Shown: positions 9,771-20,004, counted from the stretch's first letter. The stretch: 48,053 bases of DNA from Mycobacterium arosiense ATCC BAA-1401 = DSM 45069 (GCF_002086125.1 NZ_MVHG01000031.1:1-48053); one strand, 5' to 3'. Notes: generated by a model from the letters alone, not told the origin. A program made the numbers and translations.

Positions 9771-11156
9771 TTGCCTGCCATCGATACCGGGTTGCGACGC
9801 GTCTGCGTGCACTGGGACGCCGTCGCCGTCGACATCGTCCTACCCGCCACAATCCCTGTCGCCGTGCTGCTTCCGTCGGTCATCGACATCCTCGGTGTCG
9901 ACTGCCCCGACGGCCACGCCGTGCGCTACCGCTTGTCGATGCCCGGCGCGTCCGGGTTGGATCCGTCGATGACGCTGGGCGAGCACGGCATCGGTGACGG
10001 TACGATCCTGGTGCTGAGCCGGAGCACCTCGCCGTTGCCCGGCCCCCGTTACTTCGATGTCGCGGACGCCGTCGCGGCCACAGTCGCCGCGGCCACCGAA
10101 TCGCGCGACGGCCCCACGCACCGGCGCGCGGTCCGGTTGGTCGGCGCGGCGGCGGCGATGCTCTCGGCGGGGGTCGGAGGGCTGGTGGTCCTGTGTAATG
10201 CGCTGGACACCAACGGAAGCCGGGATGCGGCCACGACCGGGTCATTTCTGTCGTCCGGGGTGCTCACCCTGGGGCTGGCGGCCATCGCGCGGCGCGGCCA
10301 TCAAGATCAGACCGCCGGACTAGTGCTGAGCGCAATCGCGACCGCGTTTGCAGGGATCGCCGGTTTCGTGGCGGTGCCGGGTCCAGTCGGCATTCCCCAC
10401 GTCTTGCTGGCCGCGGCGTCGAGCGGGGTCGCCGCGGTTGTGGCGATGGGCGTATCGGGTTGCGGCGTGGTCACTTTGACGGCCGTCTCGTGCGCAGCCG
10501 TGGTGATCACGCTGGCGGCGTTGGCGGGTGTGATCGGCGGGATGCCGTTGTCCGCCATCGCTTCGGCGGCGGGGCTGGTGTCCCTTGGCCTGCTCCCGGT
10601 GGCGCCGCGCGTATCGATCGCACTGGCGGGGTTATCGCCGCTACCGGGGACACCGCAGGTTACGGAGATCGAGCCGAGCGGCGCCAGGGTGCGCCGCCGA
10701 GCGGCTCGCGCCGACAGCTTTTTAACGAGCCTGCTGGCCGGATTGTCGATATCGGCCGCCGTGGGAGCGGTCATCACCGTGCTCACCGGAGCGCCGCGCC
10801 CGTCGTGCACCGCGTTCGGCACGCTCACCGGCGCGCTGTTGCTGTCGCACGCCCGGTCCACCGACATCAGAAGGATGCTGACATTCGCGGTCAGCGGAAT
10901 CGCGGTCGCAGCAACAACTTTCGGCGTGGCGAGCTCACGCGCGGCGATGCACGGACCCTGGGTTGCCGCCGCAACGACGGCGTCGGTCGTCGTGGCGCTG
11001 TATGTCGGCTTCGTCGGCCCGTCGCGGCCCGCCTCGCCCGTCGTGCGACGCAGCACCGGACTGCTGGAATGGCTGGCGCTGGCCGCGATGGTCCCGTTGA
11101 CATGCTGGATTTGTGGAATCTACGGCGCGGTCCGCGGTTTGAGCCTGCCATGGTGA
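9771..11156 (+). CDS. eccD4: ESX-4 membrane channel component EccD4
   Basis: EccD forms the transmembrane vestibule of type VII secretion systems. The 461-residue product has an N-terminal ubiquitin-like (YukD) domain, residues ~8-85, then about eleven hydrophobic helices from ~125 to the C-terminus. The start is a TTG at 9771 (Met-Pro-Ala-Ile), preceded by GAAGGG at a suitable distance; no in-frame ATG or GTG would keep the YukD domain whole. The stop overlaps the mycP4 start (ATGGTGA), so the two are coupled. It is divergent from eccC4, as in Rv3448. Confidence 0.93.
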   Translation: MPAIDTGLRRVCVHWDAVAVDIVLPATIPVAVLLPSVIDILGVDCPDGHAVRYRLSMPGASGLDPSMTLGEHGIGDGTILVLSRSTSPLPGPRYFDVADAVAATVAAATESRDGPTHRRAVRLVGAAAAMLSAGVGGLVVLCNALDTNGSRDAATTGSFLSSGVLTLGLAAIARRGHQDQTAGLVLSAIATAFAGIAGFVAVPGPVGIPHVLLAAASSGVAAVVAMGVSGCGVVTLTAVSCAAVVITLAALAGVIGGMPLSAIASAAGLVSLGLLPVAPRVSIALAGLSPLPGTPQVTEIEPSGARVRRRAARADSFLTSLLAGLSISAAVGAVITVLTGAPRPSCTAFGTLTGALLLSHARSTDIRRMLTFAVSGIAVAATTFGVASSRAAMHGPWVAAATTASVVVALYVGFVGPSRPASPVVRRSTGLLEWLALAAMVPLTCWICGIYGAVRGLSLPW

Positions 11157-12463
11157 ACTCCCGCGCCGGCCGGCTGTTGGCCGTGTCGGCGCTGACGCTG
11201 GCGATCGCGCTCGGAACCCCGACGGCGCACGCCGTCACGCCCCCGGACGTCGACGACAGGTGGTTGCCCGAGCCGGCGCGGCCAACGTCGCCGTGGCCGA
11301 CCGCGCAACGCGAGGTTTGCGCCACGATGACCGCCGACTCGGGGCCGGGACGCAACCGACCGGCAAATCTTGGTGACCTGTCGGCGGTCTGGCAACTCAG
11401 CCGCGGCACCGGACAACGGGTCGCGGTCATTGACACGGGAATCTCGCGACATCGTCGCCTGCCCGATGTGGTGCCCGGGGGTGACTACGTGTCCACCGGC
11501 GACGGCACGCAGGATTGCGATGCGCACGGCACGCTGGTGGCCGGAATCATCGCGGCCACAGCGGATTCCAATTCCGACAATTTCAGCGGGGTGGCACCCG
11601 ATGCCACATTGATCAGCATTCGCCAGTCCAGTGCCAAATTCGCCCCGGCCAGCGACCGATCCCGCACCGGGGTCGGCGACGTCGACACCATGGCGAAGGC
11701 CGTCCGGACGGCCGCCGACCTGGGTGCCTCGGTGATCAACATTTCCTCGGTTGCGTGCACACCGGTGGCCTCGGCGCCCGATGACCGCGCGCTGGGTGCA
11801 GCACTGGCTTATGCCGTCGACGTCAAGAACGCCGTCGTTGTGGCCGCGGCGGGCAACACCGGCGGCGCCGGACAGTGCCCGCCGCAACGTGGCGACGCCA
11901 CCTGGCAGACGCTCACGGTCACCGTCAGTCCAGCCTGGTACGACGACTACGTGCTGACCGTCGGATCGGTGAAAGCCGAAGGAACGCCCTCGTCGTTCAC
12001 CCTTGCCGGTCCCTGGGTGGATGTCGCCGCACCGGGTGAGGCGGTGACGTCACTCGGGCCGGAGCCGGTGTCCGGTACCAGCTATGCCGCCCCGATGGTC
12101 AGCGGGGTGGCGGCGCTGATCCGCGCCCGCTTCCCGGCGCTGAGCGCCCGCCAGGTGATGCAGCGCATCAAGACGACGGCGCGTCATCCACCCGCCGGGT
12201 GGGATCCCCTCGTCGGCAACGGCACCGTCGACCCGCTCGCCGCGGTCAGCGCCGGCACCGGTGCTGCCGCCGACGGTCCCGGCCCATCGCCGCGGCCCGT
12301 GCCGATCTCGGCACCGCCGGCGGTGCAGCCGCGCGATTCCCGCGCCCGGGATACCGCGCTGCGTGGCGCCGCGATCTGTCTGGTTGCGCTGACGATCGCG
12401 CTGTCCGCCGGGGCGGCTAGGGGCCGCCTACGGCGAACCGGCGACCGCGTCGCGGGCGACTGA
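11150..12463 (+). CDS. mycP4: ESX-4 mycosin, subtilisin-like protease MycP4
   Basis: A 437-residue membrane-anchored serine protease of the type VII complex. A signal peptide ends around Ala-His-Ala (26-28). The subtilase triad is Asp95 ('VAVIDTG'), His126 ('DAHGT') and Ser311 ('GTSYAAP'), with the oxyanion Asn236 in 'AAAGN'. A Pro-rich linker precedes a C-terminal membrane helix (~405-425) and an Arg-rich cytosolic end. The long loop that other mycosins carry just before the catalytic Ser is short here. The ATG at 11150 overlaps the eccD4 stop. The last 36 bases overlap the convergent eccB4 gene. Confidence 0.94.
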   Translation: MVNSRAGRLLAVSALTLAIALGTPTAHAVTPPDVDDRWLPEPARPTSPWPTAQREVCATMTADSGPGRNRPANLGDLSAVWQLSRGTGQRVAVIDTGISRHRRLPDVVPGGDYVSTGDGTQDCDAHGTLVAGIIAATADSNSDNFSGVAPDATLISIRQSSAKFAPASDRSRTGVGDVDTMAKAVRTAADLGASVINISSVACTPVASAPDDRALGAALAYAVDVKNAVVVAAAGNTGGAGQCPPQRGDATWQTLTVTVSPAWYDDYVLTVGSVKAEGTPSSFTLAGPWVDVAAPGEAVTSLGPEPVSGTSYAAPMVSGVAALIRARFPALSARQVMQRIKTTARHPPAGWDPLVGNGTVDPLAAVSAGTGAAADGPGPSPRPVPISAPPAVQPRDSRARDTALRGAAICLVALTIALSAGAARGRLRRTGDRVAGD

Positions 12464-13807
12464 GGCGTTCCGTCGGTTCAGCTCCGGCCCGGCCGGCAGC
12501 AGCGTGAGCAGCGGCCACGGCGCCGGGGTCGCGTCCGCGAGACCGAGGTCGCGCGCGGCGTCGTCGTCGTGAACGGCGAATCGGACTCCGGTGTCGGTGA
12601 TCAGGTAGCGGGTGCCGGCGTCGTCGCCCGCCCGCACGTAGGCGCTTCGGCCGACCGGAACATACGCGGCGTCCAACGCGGGGCCGTCGCCGTCGGCTTG
12701 CGCCAGGGCCACCGGCGCCCGGCCGGTCGGGATGGGCAACCCGACCTCCGCCACGAAGGCGACGCCGGTTCTCCCCGGCCCCCAGCTGGCGCACAACGTG
12801 CCGGCGGGCGCAAAGAGCGCAGGCGCCCGGTCGGGAAAGAGGGCGACCGGTAGCTCGGCGACGACGGGAGCGGCCCGGATCGCGTCGGGGGCGATGGTAA
12901 CGGCGTTGGTCGTGCCCTGTGGATTGGACAAGCGCAGCAGGTCGGCCGCCACCTGACCGATGCGTTGCAGCCCGGCGGCCAGCACCGCGTAGAACTCGTC
13001 GCCGTCGGCGCGCGTGATGCGAAGCACACTGCCGACCGCAAACCCGGGCAGGACCGGCGTCCGGGCGCCGCTGCCGCGGATTCGCGGGGGCGCGATCGGC
13101 GGCGCTTCCGGGACGGCGTTCAGCAACGCTTGCGAGACGATCAACGGCGCCCGGCGCTCTAGGCGCAGCGCGCGCAAAACGGCAGCGTCGTCGAGGTCCA
13201 CCAGCGCCCGGTGGCCGTCGTACAGCAAGTAGGCCGTCGAACCCGGAGCGGGAGCCACCAGGATCGCTTGCCCGCCGGGCACCCGATGCGCCGGTGGCGC
13301 CTCGGAGCGTCGACCGATGATGATGGCCGTGGCGGTGCTGGCGCCGGTGTGAGCGCAGATCGACCAATCCGTCTCGTCCGGGGACAGCGGCCTGCCAAGG
13401 AATTCCGGGGCACCCGGAATGCCCAGCAACGGGCCGCGTTTGGTGGCGCCCAGGTCGGATTCGGTGACCGGCTGGGGGTTGGCGGCCGTCGCCGCGATGA
13501 GCCGGGCGGAGGCCAGGTTGAGCACCGGGTGCCAGACGTCGCCCACCCGGACGAAGAGGGCACCGGATTCACGACTCATCACGATCCGAGTGCGGTCCAG
13601 CGCTGGATGCGGTCGCAGGACGGCGAGAAGAGCGCAGCCGGCCACGGCGATGGCGGTGACGACACAGCCGAACAGCAGCGAGGCCCGGCGCGCGCGTGCG
13701 CCGGGCCAGGCCGTCGCGATGTCCTCGCCCAGCAACGCGCTTTCGACGCGCCGCAGCAAATATCGGTAAGCGCTGACGTGCAGCCAGGCGGCCGGCCGAC
13801 GCGGCAC
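12428..13807 (-). CDS. eccB4: ESX-4 membrane/periplasmic component EccB4
   Basis: EccB spans the inner membrane once and forms the periplasmic part of the type VII core. The 459-residue product has a cytosolic N-terminus with the family motif 'VSAYRYLLRRVESALL', one membrane helix (~43-64), and a large periplasmic region with paired Cys (~Cys151 and one in 'TLCASWGPG'). The GTG at 13807 has GAGGAGA ~5 bases upstream and gives the expected N-terminus. As in Rv3450c, it is on the opposite strand to mycP4. With this gene all core ESX-4 parts (EccB, EccC, EccD, MycP) and the EsxT/U pair are present; no eccE or espG is seen, as is usual for ESX-4. Confidence 0.94.
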   Translation of the reverse strand: MPRRPAAWLHVSAYRYLLRRVESALLGEDIATAWPGARARRASLLFGCVVTAIAVAGCALLAVLRPHPALDRTRIVMSRESGALFVRVGDVWHPVLNLASARLIAATAANPQPVTESDLGATKRGPLLGIPGAPEFLGRPLSPDETDWSICAHTGASTATAIIIGRRSEAPPAHRVPGGQAILVAPAPGSTAYLLYDGHRALVDLDDAAVLRALRLERRAPLIVSQALLNAVPEAPPIAPPRIRGSGARTPVLPGFAVGSVLRITRADGDEFYAVLAAGLQRIGQVAADLLRLSNPQGTTNAVTIAPDAIRAAPVVAELPVALFPDRAPALFAPAGTLCASWGPGRTGVAFVAEVGLPIPTGRAPVALAQADGDGPALDAAYVPVGRSAYVRAGDDAGTRYLITDTGVRFAVHDDDAARDLGLADATPAPWPLLTLLPAGPELNRRNASVARDAVAGSP

Positions 13808-13916
13808 GAGATCTCCTCATCCGGTGGATCCGTCGACGCCCACGGTAAACCTCCGTTTCGCGCCGGCGGAGCGGTTATCCACAGGTCGCGGGAGTTTCGC
13901 CGTACTAGAAAATGGG

Positions 13917-13922
13917 TAGAAT
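13917..13922 (+). promoter_or_regulatory. Candidate leaderless promoter of the first cutinase
   Basis: TAGAAT (pattern TANNNT) lies 6 bases before the GTG start at 13929, the spacing expected if transcription starts on the first base of the start codon. No ribosome binding site is present between them. Suggests a leaderless mRNA. Confidence 0.5.
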
Positions 13923-13928
13923 CGCCCG

Positions 13929-14867
13929 GTGAAAACTCACCGCACACGTACCCCTCGGGCGGGCACCGCGCGGTTAGCGGGCCGTTTGATCGGCCTGGGT
14001 GCGTCTGCCCTGGTTATCGCGTCCGGCCTGCTCGCAACCCCCGCCGCGGCACCCAAGGCCTCCGCCGACGACTGCCCGGACGTCGAGGTCATCTTCGCCC
14101 GCGGCACCAACGAGCCCCCGGGCCTGGGCCGGGTCGGCGACGCCTTCGTGGATTCGCTGCGCCAGCAGACGGGCGGCCTGAACATCTTGCCCTACGGGGT
14201 GAATTACGCCGCCAGCAAGCTGCAGTTGCACGGCGGTGACGGCGCCAACGACACCATCGACCGCGTCAAGAAGAGCGTGGAGAAGTGCCCCAACACCAAG
14301 ATCGTGCTGGGCGGCTACTCGCAGGGCGCCTCGGTGATGGACATCGTGGCCGGCGTCCCGATCGGCGGCATCAACTGGGGGAACGCCCTGCCGGCGCAGT
14401 ACGCCAACAACATCGCGGCCGTCGCCACCTTCGGCGACGTGGCCGACCGTGCCGGCGGGACCCTGCCCAGCCAGAGCAAATTGCTGGGCTCCAAAGCCAT
14501 CGATTTGTGCAACCCCAACGACCCGATCTGCCACGCCGGACCCGGTAACGAGTGGAGCGGGCACACCGAGGGCTACATCCCCGTCTACACCACCCAGGCC
14601 GCGGCGTTCGTCGCGCAAAAGCTCGCGGCCGCCGGTCTCGGCCAGCAGGCGCCCGCGTTCGGTCCGCCGCTGGGCCCCGGCTACGGACCGCAGACCCCCG
14701 GCTACGGGCCTCAGATCCCCGGCTACGGACCTCAGCAGTCGCCGGTCTACGGGCAGAATCCGCCCGGGTCGGTACCCTCGATTCACGGCGGTACCGGCAC
14801 CGCTCCGGCTCCCGCGCCGTCGCTGCCCGCGCCCGCCACGGTCGCACCGCAAGCACCTCTCGTCTGA
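13929..14867 (+). CDS. cut3: Secreted cutinase family esterase (Cut3-like) with GYGPQ-repeat tail
   Basis: A secreted serine esterase of the cutinase / cutinase-like protein family; mycobacterial members act as lipases or phospholipases, not true cutinases. The 312-residue product has a Tat/Sec-type signal (Arg-rich n-region, hydrophobic ~20-40, cleavage near Ala-Ser-Ala). The triad is Ser131 ('GGYSQGA'), Asp198 ('NPNDPIC') and His212, with Cys pairs at 49/120 and 194/201. The enzyme domain ends near residue 235. A tail of ~75 residues rich in Pro, Gly, Tyr and Ala follows, with Gly-Tyr-Gly-Pro-Gln repeats, which may mediate cell-wall or protein contacts. It corresponds in place to Rv3451. 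A GTG start with no ribosome site suits the leaderless promoter just upstream. Confidence 0.9.
   Translation: MKTHRTRTPRAGTARLAGRLIGLGASALVIASGLLATPAAAPKASADDCPDVEVIFARGTNEPPGLGRVGDAFVDSLRQQTGGLNILPYGVNYAASKLQLHGGDGANDTIDRVKKSVEKCPNTKIVLGGYSQGASVMDIVAGVPIGGINWGNALPAQYANNIAAVATFGDVADRAGGTLPSQSKLLGSKAIDLCNPNDPICHAGPGNEWSGHTEGYIPVYTTQAAAFVAQKLAAAGLGQQAPAFGPPLGPGYGPQTPGYGPQIPGYGPQQSPVYGQNPPGSVPSIHGGTGTAPAPAPSLPAPATVAPQAPLV
14679..14741 (+). repeat. Three 21-bp tandem repeats in the cutinase tail
   Basis: Three 21-base units (14679-14699, 14700-14720, 14721-14741) encode Gly-Tyr-Gly-Pro-Gln plus two variable residues. They differ at a few, mostly third-codon, positions. Confidence 0.8.
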
Positions 14868-14896
14868 ATCGTTACCGCCGGGTTATCAACCCCCTT

Positions 14897-14902
14897 TAAC
14901 AT
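14897..14902 (+). promoter_or_regulatory. Candidate leaderless promoter of the second cutinase
   Basis: TAACAT (TANNNT) lies exactly 6 bases before the GTG start at 14909, the same geometry as at the upstream cutinase gene. The 41-base gap holds no ribosome binding site. Confidence 0.5.
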
Positions 14903-14908
14903 CGCTGT

Positions 14909-15544
14909 GTGAGGCTTATCCCGTTAGGGCTGGGCATCGGAATCGGCGCGACGGGCGCGTTATTGATTGCCCCCCAATTGGTTCCGCATGCCTCGGCATC
15001 GTGCCCCGGCGTTGAGGTGGTATTTGCCCGCGGCACCGACGAGCCGCCCGGCGTCGGCAAGGTGGGCGGCGCCTTCGTCAGCGCGTTGCGCGAGCAGACC
15101 CGCAAAAGCGTTGGCGCATATGGGGTGAACTACCCGGCAAACAAGGATTTTCTCGCCGCCACCAACGGCGCCAACGACGCCAGCACCCACATCCAACAAA
15201 TGGCCGCCAACTGCCCCGGCACCAAACTGGTGCTGGGCGGGTACTCGCAGGGCGCCGCCGTCGTCGACATCGTCACGGCCGCACCGGTGGCCGGCCTCGG
15301 CTATCGCCAGCCCCTGCCGCCCGCGGCCGCCGATCACGTCGCCGCGGTCGCCCTGTTCGGCAATCCGTCCGGCCGCGCGGGTCAACTGATGAGTGCCCTG
15401 TCCCCCAATTTCGAGGGCAAGACCATCGACCTGTGCAACCCGGGCGACCCGATCTGCTCGTCGGGCATGCAGTGGAGCTCGCACCTGGGCTACGTGCCCG
15501 GATTGACCAACAAGGCAGCAAAATTCGTCGCGGCCAGGGTCTAG
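14909..15544 (+). CDS. cut4: Secreted cutinase family esterase (Cut4-like)
   Basis: A 211-residue serine esterase of the cutinase family, paralogous to the gene just upstream. The signal peptide is short (hydrophobic ~3-24, cleavage near Ala-Ser-Ala, 28-30). The triad is Ser113 ('GGYSQGA'), Asp180 ('NPGDPIC') and His192; Cys32/102 and Cys176/183 are the expected disulfides. There is no C-terminal tail, so it is a compact enzyme. It matches Rv3452 in position. GTG start at 14909. The last four bases overlap the truA stop on the other strand. Its own promoter seems to lie in the 41-base gap, so it need not depend on the upstream gene. Confidence 0.9.
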   Translation: MRLIPLGLGIGIGATGALLIAPQLVPHASASCPGVEVVFARGTDEPPGVGKVGGAFVSALREQTRKSVGAYGVNYPANKDFLAATNGANDASTHIQQMAANCPGTKLVLGGYSQGAAVVDIVTAAPVAGLGYRQPLPPAAADHVAAVALFGNPSGRAGQLMSALSPNFEGKTIDLCNPGDPICSSGMQWSSHLGYVPGLTNKAAKFVAARV

Positions 15545-16401
15545 CGCGAGCGTATGTCGCGGGTGATCAGGTTGCGCGCCGCCAGCTGATCATCGGGCGG
15601 GTAGTCCACGCCGACCAGCGACAAACCGTGGGCGGGCGCGACGGCGAAGTCGCTGGAACGCTCGGTGGCGCTAAGCAATTCGCGGCAATAGCACACCGGG
15701 CGGCGGTGCTCGCCGACGGCCAGCAGCGCCCCGACCAGTGAACGCACCATCGACCAGCAGAACGCGTCGGCGCTGACCTGCGCGGTGATCAGGTCGCCGT
15801 CGCGGGTCCACTGAAGGCGCTGCAGGTCGCGAATGGTGGTGGCATTGTCGCGGTGGCGGCAGAACGCGGCAAAGTCGTGCAGCCCCAGCAGGTCTCGCGA
15901 CGCGGTCGCCATGGCGTCGACGTCCAGGGGGCGCGGCCACGCGGTGACGTAGCGGGCCTGCAGCGGCGGCACGCCCCATGGCGCCGTCGAGAGCCGGTAC
16001 ACGTAGTGACGACGCAGCGCCGAGAACCGGGCGTCGAAACCCGCCGGCGCGCGGGTGATGTCGGTGACGCGGACGTCGGTGGGCAAAAACCGGCCCAGCC
16101 GGCGCAGCAGCGGCAGAAACTCGGGCTCACCGACGTGCGGTGCGCGCGGATAGGCGTTGGACAGCGCGGCCAGCGGCACGTCGACGTGCGCCACCTGCCC
16201 GGTGGCATGCACACCGGCGTCGGTGCGTCCCGCCGCGCGCAGGCGCACCGGCGTGCGAAAGACCGTCGTCAGCGCCTCGTCGAGAATCCCGGCCACGGTC
16301 CGCTGGCCGGCCTGGGTGGCCCAGCCCGCGAAACCTGTTCCGTCGTAGGCGATACCGAGCCGCAGACGGACGTCCTCGCTAACTCTCGTCAGCCTCGTCA
16401 T
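15541..16401 (-). CDS. truA: tRNA pseudouridine(38-40) synthase
   Basis: Makes pseudouridine at positions 38-40 in the anticodon stem-loop of tRNAs. The 286-residue protein shows the catalytic Asp in '[11 protein letters not shown]', the N-terminal '[14 protein letters not shown]', '[10 protein letters not shown]', 'GLHDFAAFC' and the C-terminal '[14 protein letters not shown]'. The ATG at 16401 lies inside the rplQ end, giving a 23-base overlap; a start nearer '[11 protein letters not shown]' is also possible. It follows rplQ at the end of the alpha operon, as in most actinobacteria. Confidence 0.95.
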   Translation of the reverse strand: MTRLTRVSEDVRLRLGIAYDGTGFAGWATQAGQRTVAGILDEALTTVFRTPVRLRAAGRTDAGVHATGQVAHVDVPLAALSNAYPRAPHVGEPEFLPLLRRLGRFLPTDVRVTDITRAPAGFDARFSALRRHYVYRLSTAPWGVPPLQARYVTAWPRPLDVDAMATASRDLLGLHDFAAFCRHRDNATTIRDLQRLQWTRDGDLITAQVSADAFCWSMVRSLVGALLAVGEHRRPVCYCRELLSATERSSDFAVAPAHGLSLVGVDYPPDDQLAARNLITRDIRSR

Positions 16402-17011
16402 TCGCCTCGGCGGCTTCGGCTTCCGCCCGCGCGGCCACGGCCTGCTCGGCCTTGTCCTCGGCTTCGGCCTGGGCCTTGGTGGGCTGGGCCTCGGTCGTGG
16501 CCTCCTCGGCTTCGGCCGTGGCCTCCTCGGCCGTCGGGCCGACCGCTTCCTCGGGCTCGACGGACGCCTGCGGTGCCGCCGCCGCCGCGACGGGAGCGTC
16601 GGACTTCTTGGAAGCCTTCACCCGTCGCGCCCGGTCGGCCTCGGAGGTGACCGTCTTCTCCCGCACCAGCTCGATCACGGCCATCGGGGCGTTGTCGCCC
16701 TTGCGTGGCTCGACCTTGATGATGCGGGTGTAGCCGCCGTTGCGGTCGGCGTAGAACGGGCCGATCTCCGCGAACAGGGCGTGCACCACGTCCTTGTCGC
16801 GGATCTTCTTGAGCACCTCGCGACGGTTGTGCAGCGCACCCTTTTTCGCGTGCGTGATCAGCTTCTCCGCGTATGGCCGCAACGCCCGCGCCTTGGGCTC
16901 GGTCGTCTTGATCCGGCCGTGCTCGAACAGCGAGGTGGCCAGGTTGGCCAGCAGGGCCTTCTGGTGCGAAGACGACCCGCCGAGGCGAGGTCCCTTGGTG
17001 GGCTTGGGCAT
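16379..17011 (-). CDS. rplQ: 50S ribosomal protein L17, long acidic C-terminus
   Basis: L17 lies near the exit tunnel of the large subunit. Residues 1-~125 are the conserved core ('[21 protein letters not shown]', '[12 protein letters not shown]', '[15 protein letters not shown]'). A tail of ~80 residues made mostly of Ala, Glu, Thr and Pro follows, giving 210 residues against ~180 in M. tuberculosis. The tail is encoded by imperfect repeats of GCC/GAG codons, a likely cause of length variation. The start ATG is preceded by AGGAGACAGTCGCA. Lies 118 bases after rpoA. Confidence 0.96.
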   Translation of the reverse strand: MPKPTKGPRLGGSSSHQKALLANLATSLFEHGRIKTTEPKARALRPYAEKLITHAKKGALHNRREVLKKIRDKDVVHALFAEIGPFYADRNGGYTRIIKVEPRKGDNAPMAVIELVREKTVTSEADRARRVKASKKSDAPVAAAAAPQASVEPEEAVGPTAEEATAEAEEATTEAQPTKAQAEAEDKAEQAVAARAEAEAAEANDEADES

Positions 17012-17129
17012 TGCGACTGTCTCCTAAGTGGGGCCGACCCCCGTATCAGGTAGGGCCGGGACGGACTTCTCTTGTCGGTGTCCGGTTCCTCAGCGACCGC
17101 TGCACGGCCGCATCGTCGCCGGACGTCTG

Positions 17130-18203
<1,074 letters not shown>

Positions 18204-18222
18204 CTATTTGATGCCGTTGGGG

Positions 18223-18244
18223 TTTCGAGCCGGGCGGCTCGAAA
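18223..18244 (-). terminator. Strong hairpin between rpsD and rpoA
   Basis: A perfect 9-base stem, TTTCGAGCC / GGCTCGAAA, with a four-base loop lies 5 bases after the rpsD stop on the transcribed strand. It has no T-run after it. It could be a partial terminator, an attenuator that sets the ratio of S4 to RNA polymerase alpha, or an RNA stability or processing site. Confidence 0.5.
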
Positions 18245-18249
18245 GTCCG

Positions 18250-18855
18250 TTACTTCGAGTAGAACTCGACGATGAGCTGCTCGGTGAGCGGCACGTCGAT
18301 CTGCGCCCGCTCGGGCAGCTGGTGGACCAGGATGCGCTGACGCTCCCCCACCACCTGCAGCCAGCTGGGGATCGGGCGGTCGCCCGCGGTCTCCCGGGCG
18401 ATCTGGAACGGCACGGTGTTCAGCGAGCCGTCCCGCACGTCGATGATGTCGTACTGCGACACCCGGTAGCTGGGGACGTTGACGTGCACGCCATTGACGC
18501 TGAAGTGTCCGTGGCTGACCAGCTGACGCGCCATCCGGCGGGTGCGGGCCAAACCGGCGCGGTACACGACGTTGTCCAGCCGGCTTTCCAGGATGCGCAG
18601 CAGTTCTTCACCCGTCTTGCCGGGCTGGCGGACGGCCTCTTCGTAGTAGCGACGGAACTGCTTTTCCATCACGCCGTAGGTGAAGCGCGCCTTCTGCTTC
18701 TCCTGCAGCTGCAGCAGGTATTCGCTCTCCTTGATCCGCGCGCGGCCGTGCTGGCCGGGCGGGTAGGGGCGCTTTTCGAACGCCTGGTCGCCGCCGACGA
18801 GGTCGGTGCGCAGCCGGCGCGACTTACGGGTGACGGGTCCGGTGTAACGAGCCAT
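18250..18855 (-). CDS. rpsD: 30S ribosomal protein S4
   Basis: S4 binds 16S rRNA early in assembly; in many bacteria it also represses its own operon by binding the mRNA. The 201-residue product is full length: 'MARYTGPVTRKSRRL', 'YPPGQHGRARIKESEYLLQL', the S4 RNA-binding domain ('ARQLVSHGHFSVNGVHVNVPS'), and the C-terminal 'PLTEQLIVEFYSK'. It has no zinc-binding Cys cluster, as expected for this S4 type. It lies 10 bases after rpsK. Confidence 0.98.
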   Translation of the reverse strand: MARYTGPVTRKSRRLRTDLVGGDQAFEKRPYPPGQHGRARIKESEYLLQLQEKQKARFTYGVMEKQFRRYYEEAVRQPGKTGEELLRILESRLDNVVYRAGLARTRRMARQLVSHGHFSVNGVHVNVPSYRVSQYDIIDVRDGSLNTVPFQIARETAGDRPIPSWLQVVGERQRILVHQLPERAQIDVPLTEQLIVEFYSK

Positions 18856-18865
18856 TGATCTTCTC

Positions 18866-19282
18866 CTAGACCCTTCTGCGCTTCGGAGGGCGAACGCCGT
18901 TGTGCGGCTGGGGGGTGACGTCGGCGATCGCGCCGACCTCCAGACCGGCCGCCTGCAGCGACCGGATCGCCGTCTCCCGGCCCGAGCCCGGGCCCTTCAC
19001 GAACACGTCGACCTTCTTCACGCCGTGCTCCTGCGCCTTGCGGGCCGCGTTCTCGGCGGCCAGCTGCGCGGCGAACGGCGTGGACTTGCGCGAGCCCTTG
19101 AACCCGACGTGACCCGACGACGCCCAGGCGATGACGTTGCCCTGCGGGTCGGTGATGGTCACGATCGTGTTGTTGAAGGTGCTCTTGATGTGGGCGGCAC
19201 CGTGCGGGACGTTCTTCTTTTCCCGGCGACGGGCCTTCTGCCCCTTCTTGCTGGCGGCTGCTGCCTTCTTGGCTGGTGGCAT
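18866..19282 (-). CDS. rpsK: 30S ribosomal protein S11
   Basis: S11 is a platform protein of the small subunit near the E site. The 138-residue product has a Lys/Ala-rich N-terminal extension ('[18 protein letters not shown]'), the core '[19 protein letters not shown]', '[19 protein letters not shown]' and the conserved C-terminal '[18 protein letters not shown]'. The ATG lies 6 bases after the rpsM stop, so translation is probably coupled. Confidence 0.98.
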   Translation of the reverse strand: MPPAKKAAAASKKGQKARRREKKNVPHGAAHIKSTFNNTIVTITDPQGNVIAWASSGHVGFKGSRKSTPFAAQLAAENAARKAQEHGVKKVDVFVKGPGSGRETAIRSLQAAGLEVGAIADVTPQPHNGVRPPKRRRV

Positions 19283-19288
19283 GGGGGG

Positions 19289-19663
19289 TTACCTGGCCTT
19301 CTTCTTGCCGGCGATGGTGCGCTTGGGGCCCTTGCGGGTGCGCGCGTTGGTCTTGGTCCGCTGGCCGCGCACCGGCAGGCCGCGGCGGTGCCGCAGGCCC
19401 TGGTAGCAACCGATCTCGATCTTGCGCCGGATGTCGGCCTGAACCTCGCGGCGCAGGTCACCCTCCACCTTCAGGTTCGCTTCGATGTAGTCACGCAGGT
19501 GGGTCAGCTGGTCATCGGTCAGGTCCCGGGTGCGCAAATTCCGGTCGATGCCGGTGGCTTCCAGAATCTCGTTCGAGCGGGTGCGGCCGACGCCGAAAAT
19601 GTAGGTCAGGGCGATCTCCATCCGCTTGTCACGCGGAAGGTCGACGCCGACTAGTCGAGCCAT
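19289..19663 (-). CDS. rpsM: 30S ribosomal protein S13
   Basis: S13 sits in the head of the small subunit and contacts the large subunit and P-site tRNA. The 124-residue product shows '[21 protein letters not shown]' at the N-terminus, the helix-two-turn-helix with '[20 protein letters not shown]', '[22 protein letters not shown]' and a basic C-terminus ending 'KKKAR'. AGAGGAAA lies ~11 bases upstream of the ATG. A 175-base gap with a palindrome separates it from rpmJ. Confidence 0.98.
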   Translation of the reverse strand: MARLVGVDLPRDKRMEIALTYIFGVGRTRSNEILEATGIDRNLRTRDLTDDQLTHLRDYIEANLKVEGDLRREVQADIRRKIEIGCYQGLRHRRGLPVRGQRTKTNARTRKGPKRTIAGKKKAR

Positions 19664-19765
19664 AGGTGGCGTTTCCTCTTTTTCTAGGCGGAGGTCTGAT
19701 CCCAGCCCGTTCCCGGTCCCACGTGGGTGTTACCGGGGCCCGGCCTCCGTCCGGGCGTGGATGAA

Positions 19766-19789
19766 CTGGCCCATATCTAGATATGCCAG
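19766..19789. promoter_or_regulatory. Palindrome CATATCTAGATATG between rpmJ and rpsM
   Basis: A perfect 14-base palindrome (19772-19785) is flanked by CTGG (19766-19769) and CCAG (19786-19789), with two unpaired bases on one side. It is AT-rich inside GC-rich DNA, and lies in the 175-base gap upstream of rpsM. It could be an operator or the hairpin of an internal regulatory site. Function unknown. Confidence 0.45.
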
Positions 19790-19838
19790 CCGTTCAGTGG
19801 TGCTGGGAGGTCTGCATTCAGTTGTGCAGTCGTCCAGG

Positions 19839-19952
19839 TCAGCCCTGGCGCTGCTTGTGGCGCGGATCGGAGCAGATCACCATGACCCGCCCATGCCGAC
19901 GGATCACCCTGCACTTGTCACAGATTGGCTTGACGCTCGGGTTCACCTTCAC
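19839..19952 (-). CDS. rpmJ: 50S ribosomal protein L36
   Basis: A 37-residue zinc-ribbon protein of the large subunit. Translation of 19952 to 19839 gives [14 protein letters not shown]..., with Cys11, Cys14 and Cys27 plus His32 in 'CSDPRHKQ' as the zinc ligands. This is the C+ (zinc-binding) form. It starts with GTG at 19952, 52 bases after infA, in the usual order infA-rpmJ-rpsM. Confidence 0.97.
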
Positions 19953-20004
19953 GGCTGTTCGATCCTGTTCTGTCTATTCGTAGGTTGTCGGAGATCAGGC
20001 GCTG

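Noticed and set aside
9640..9889. 83-codon N-terminal extension of eccC4
   Set aside because: It runs into the divergent eccD4 gene and promoter, and the GTG at 9640 has a good ribosome site and gives the expected length.
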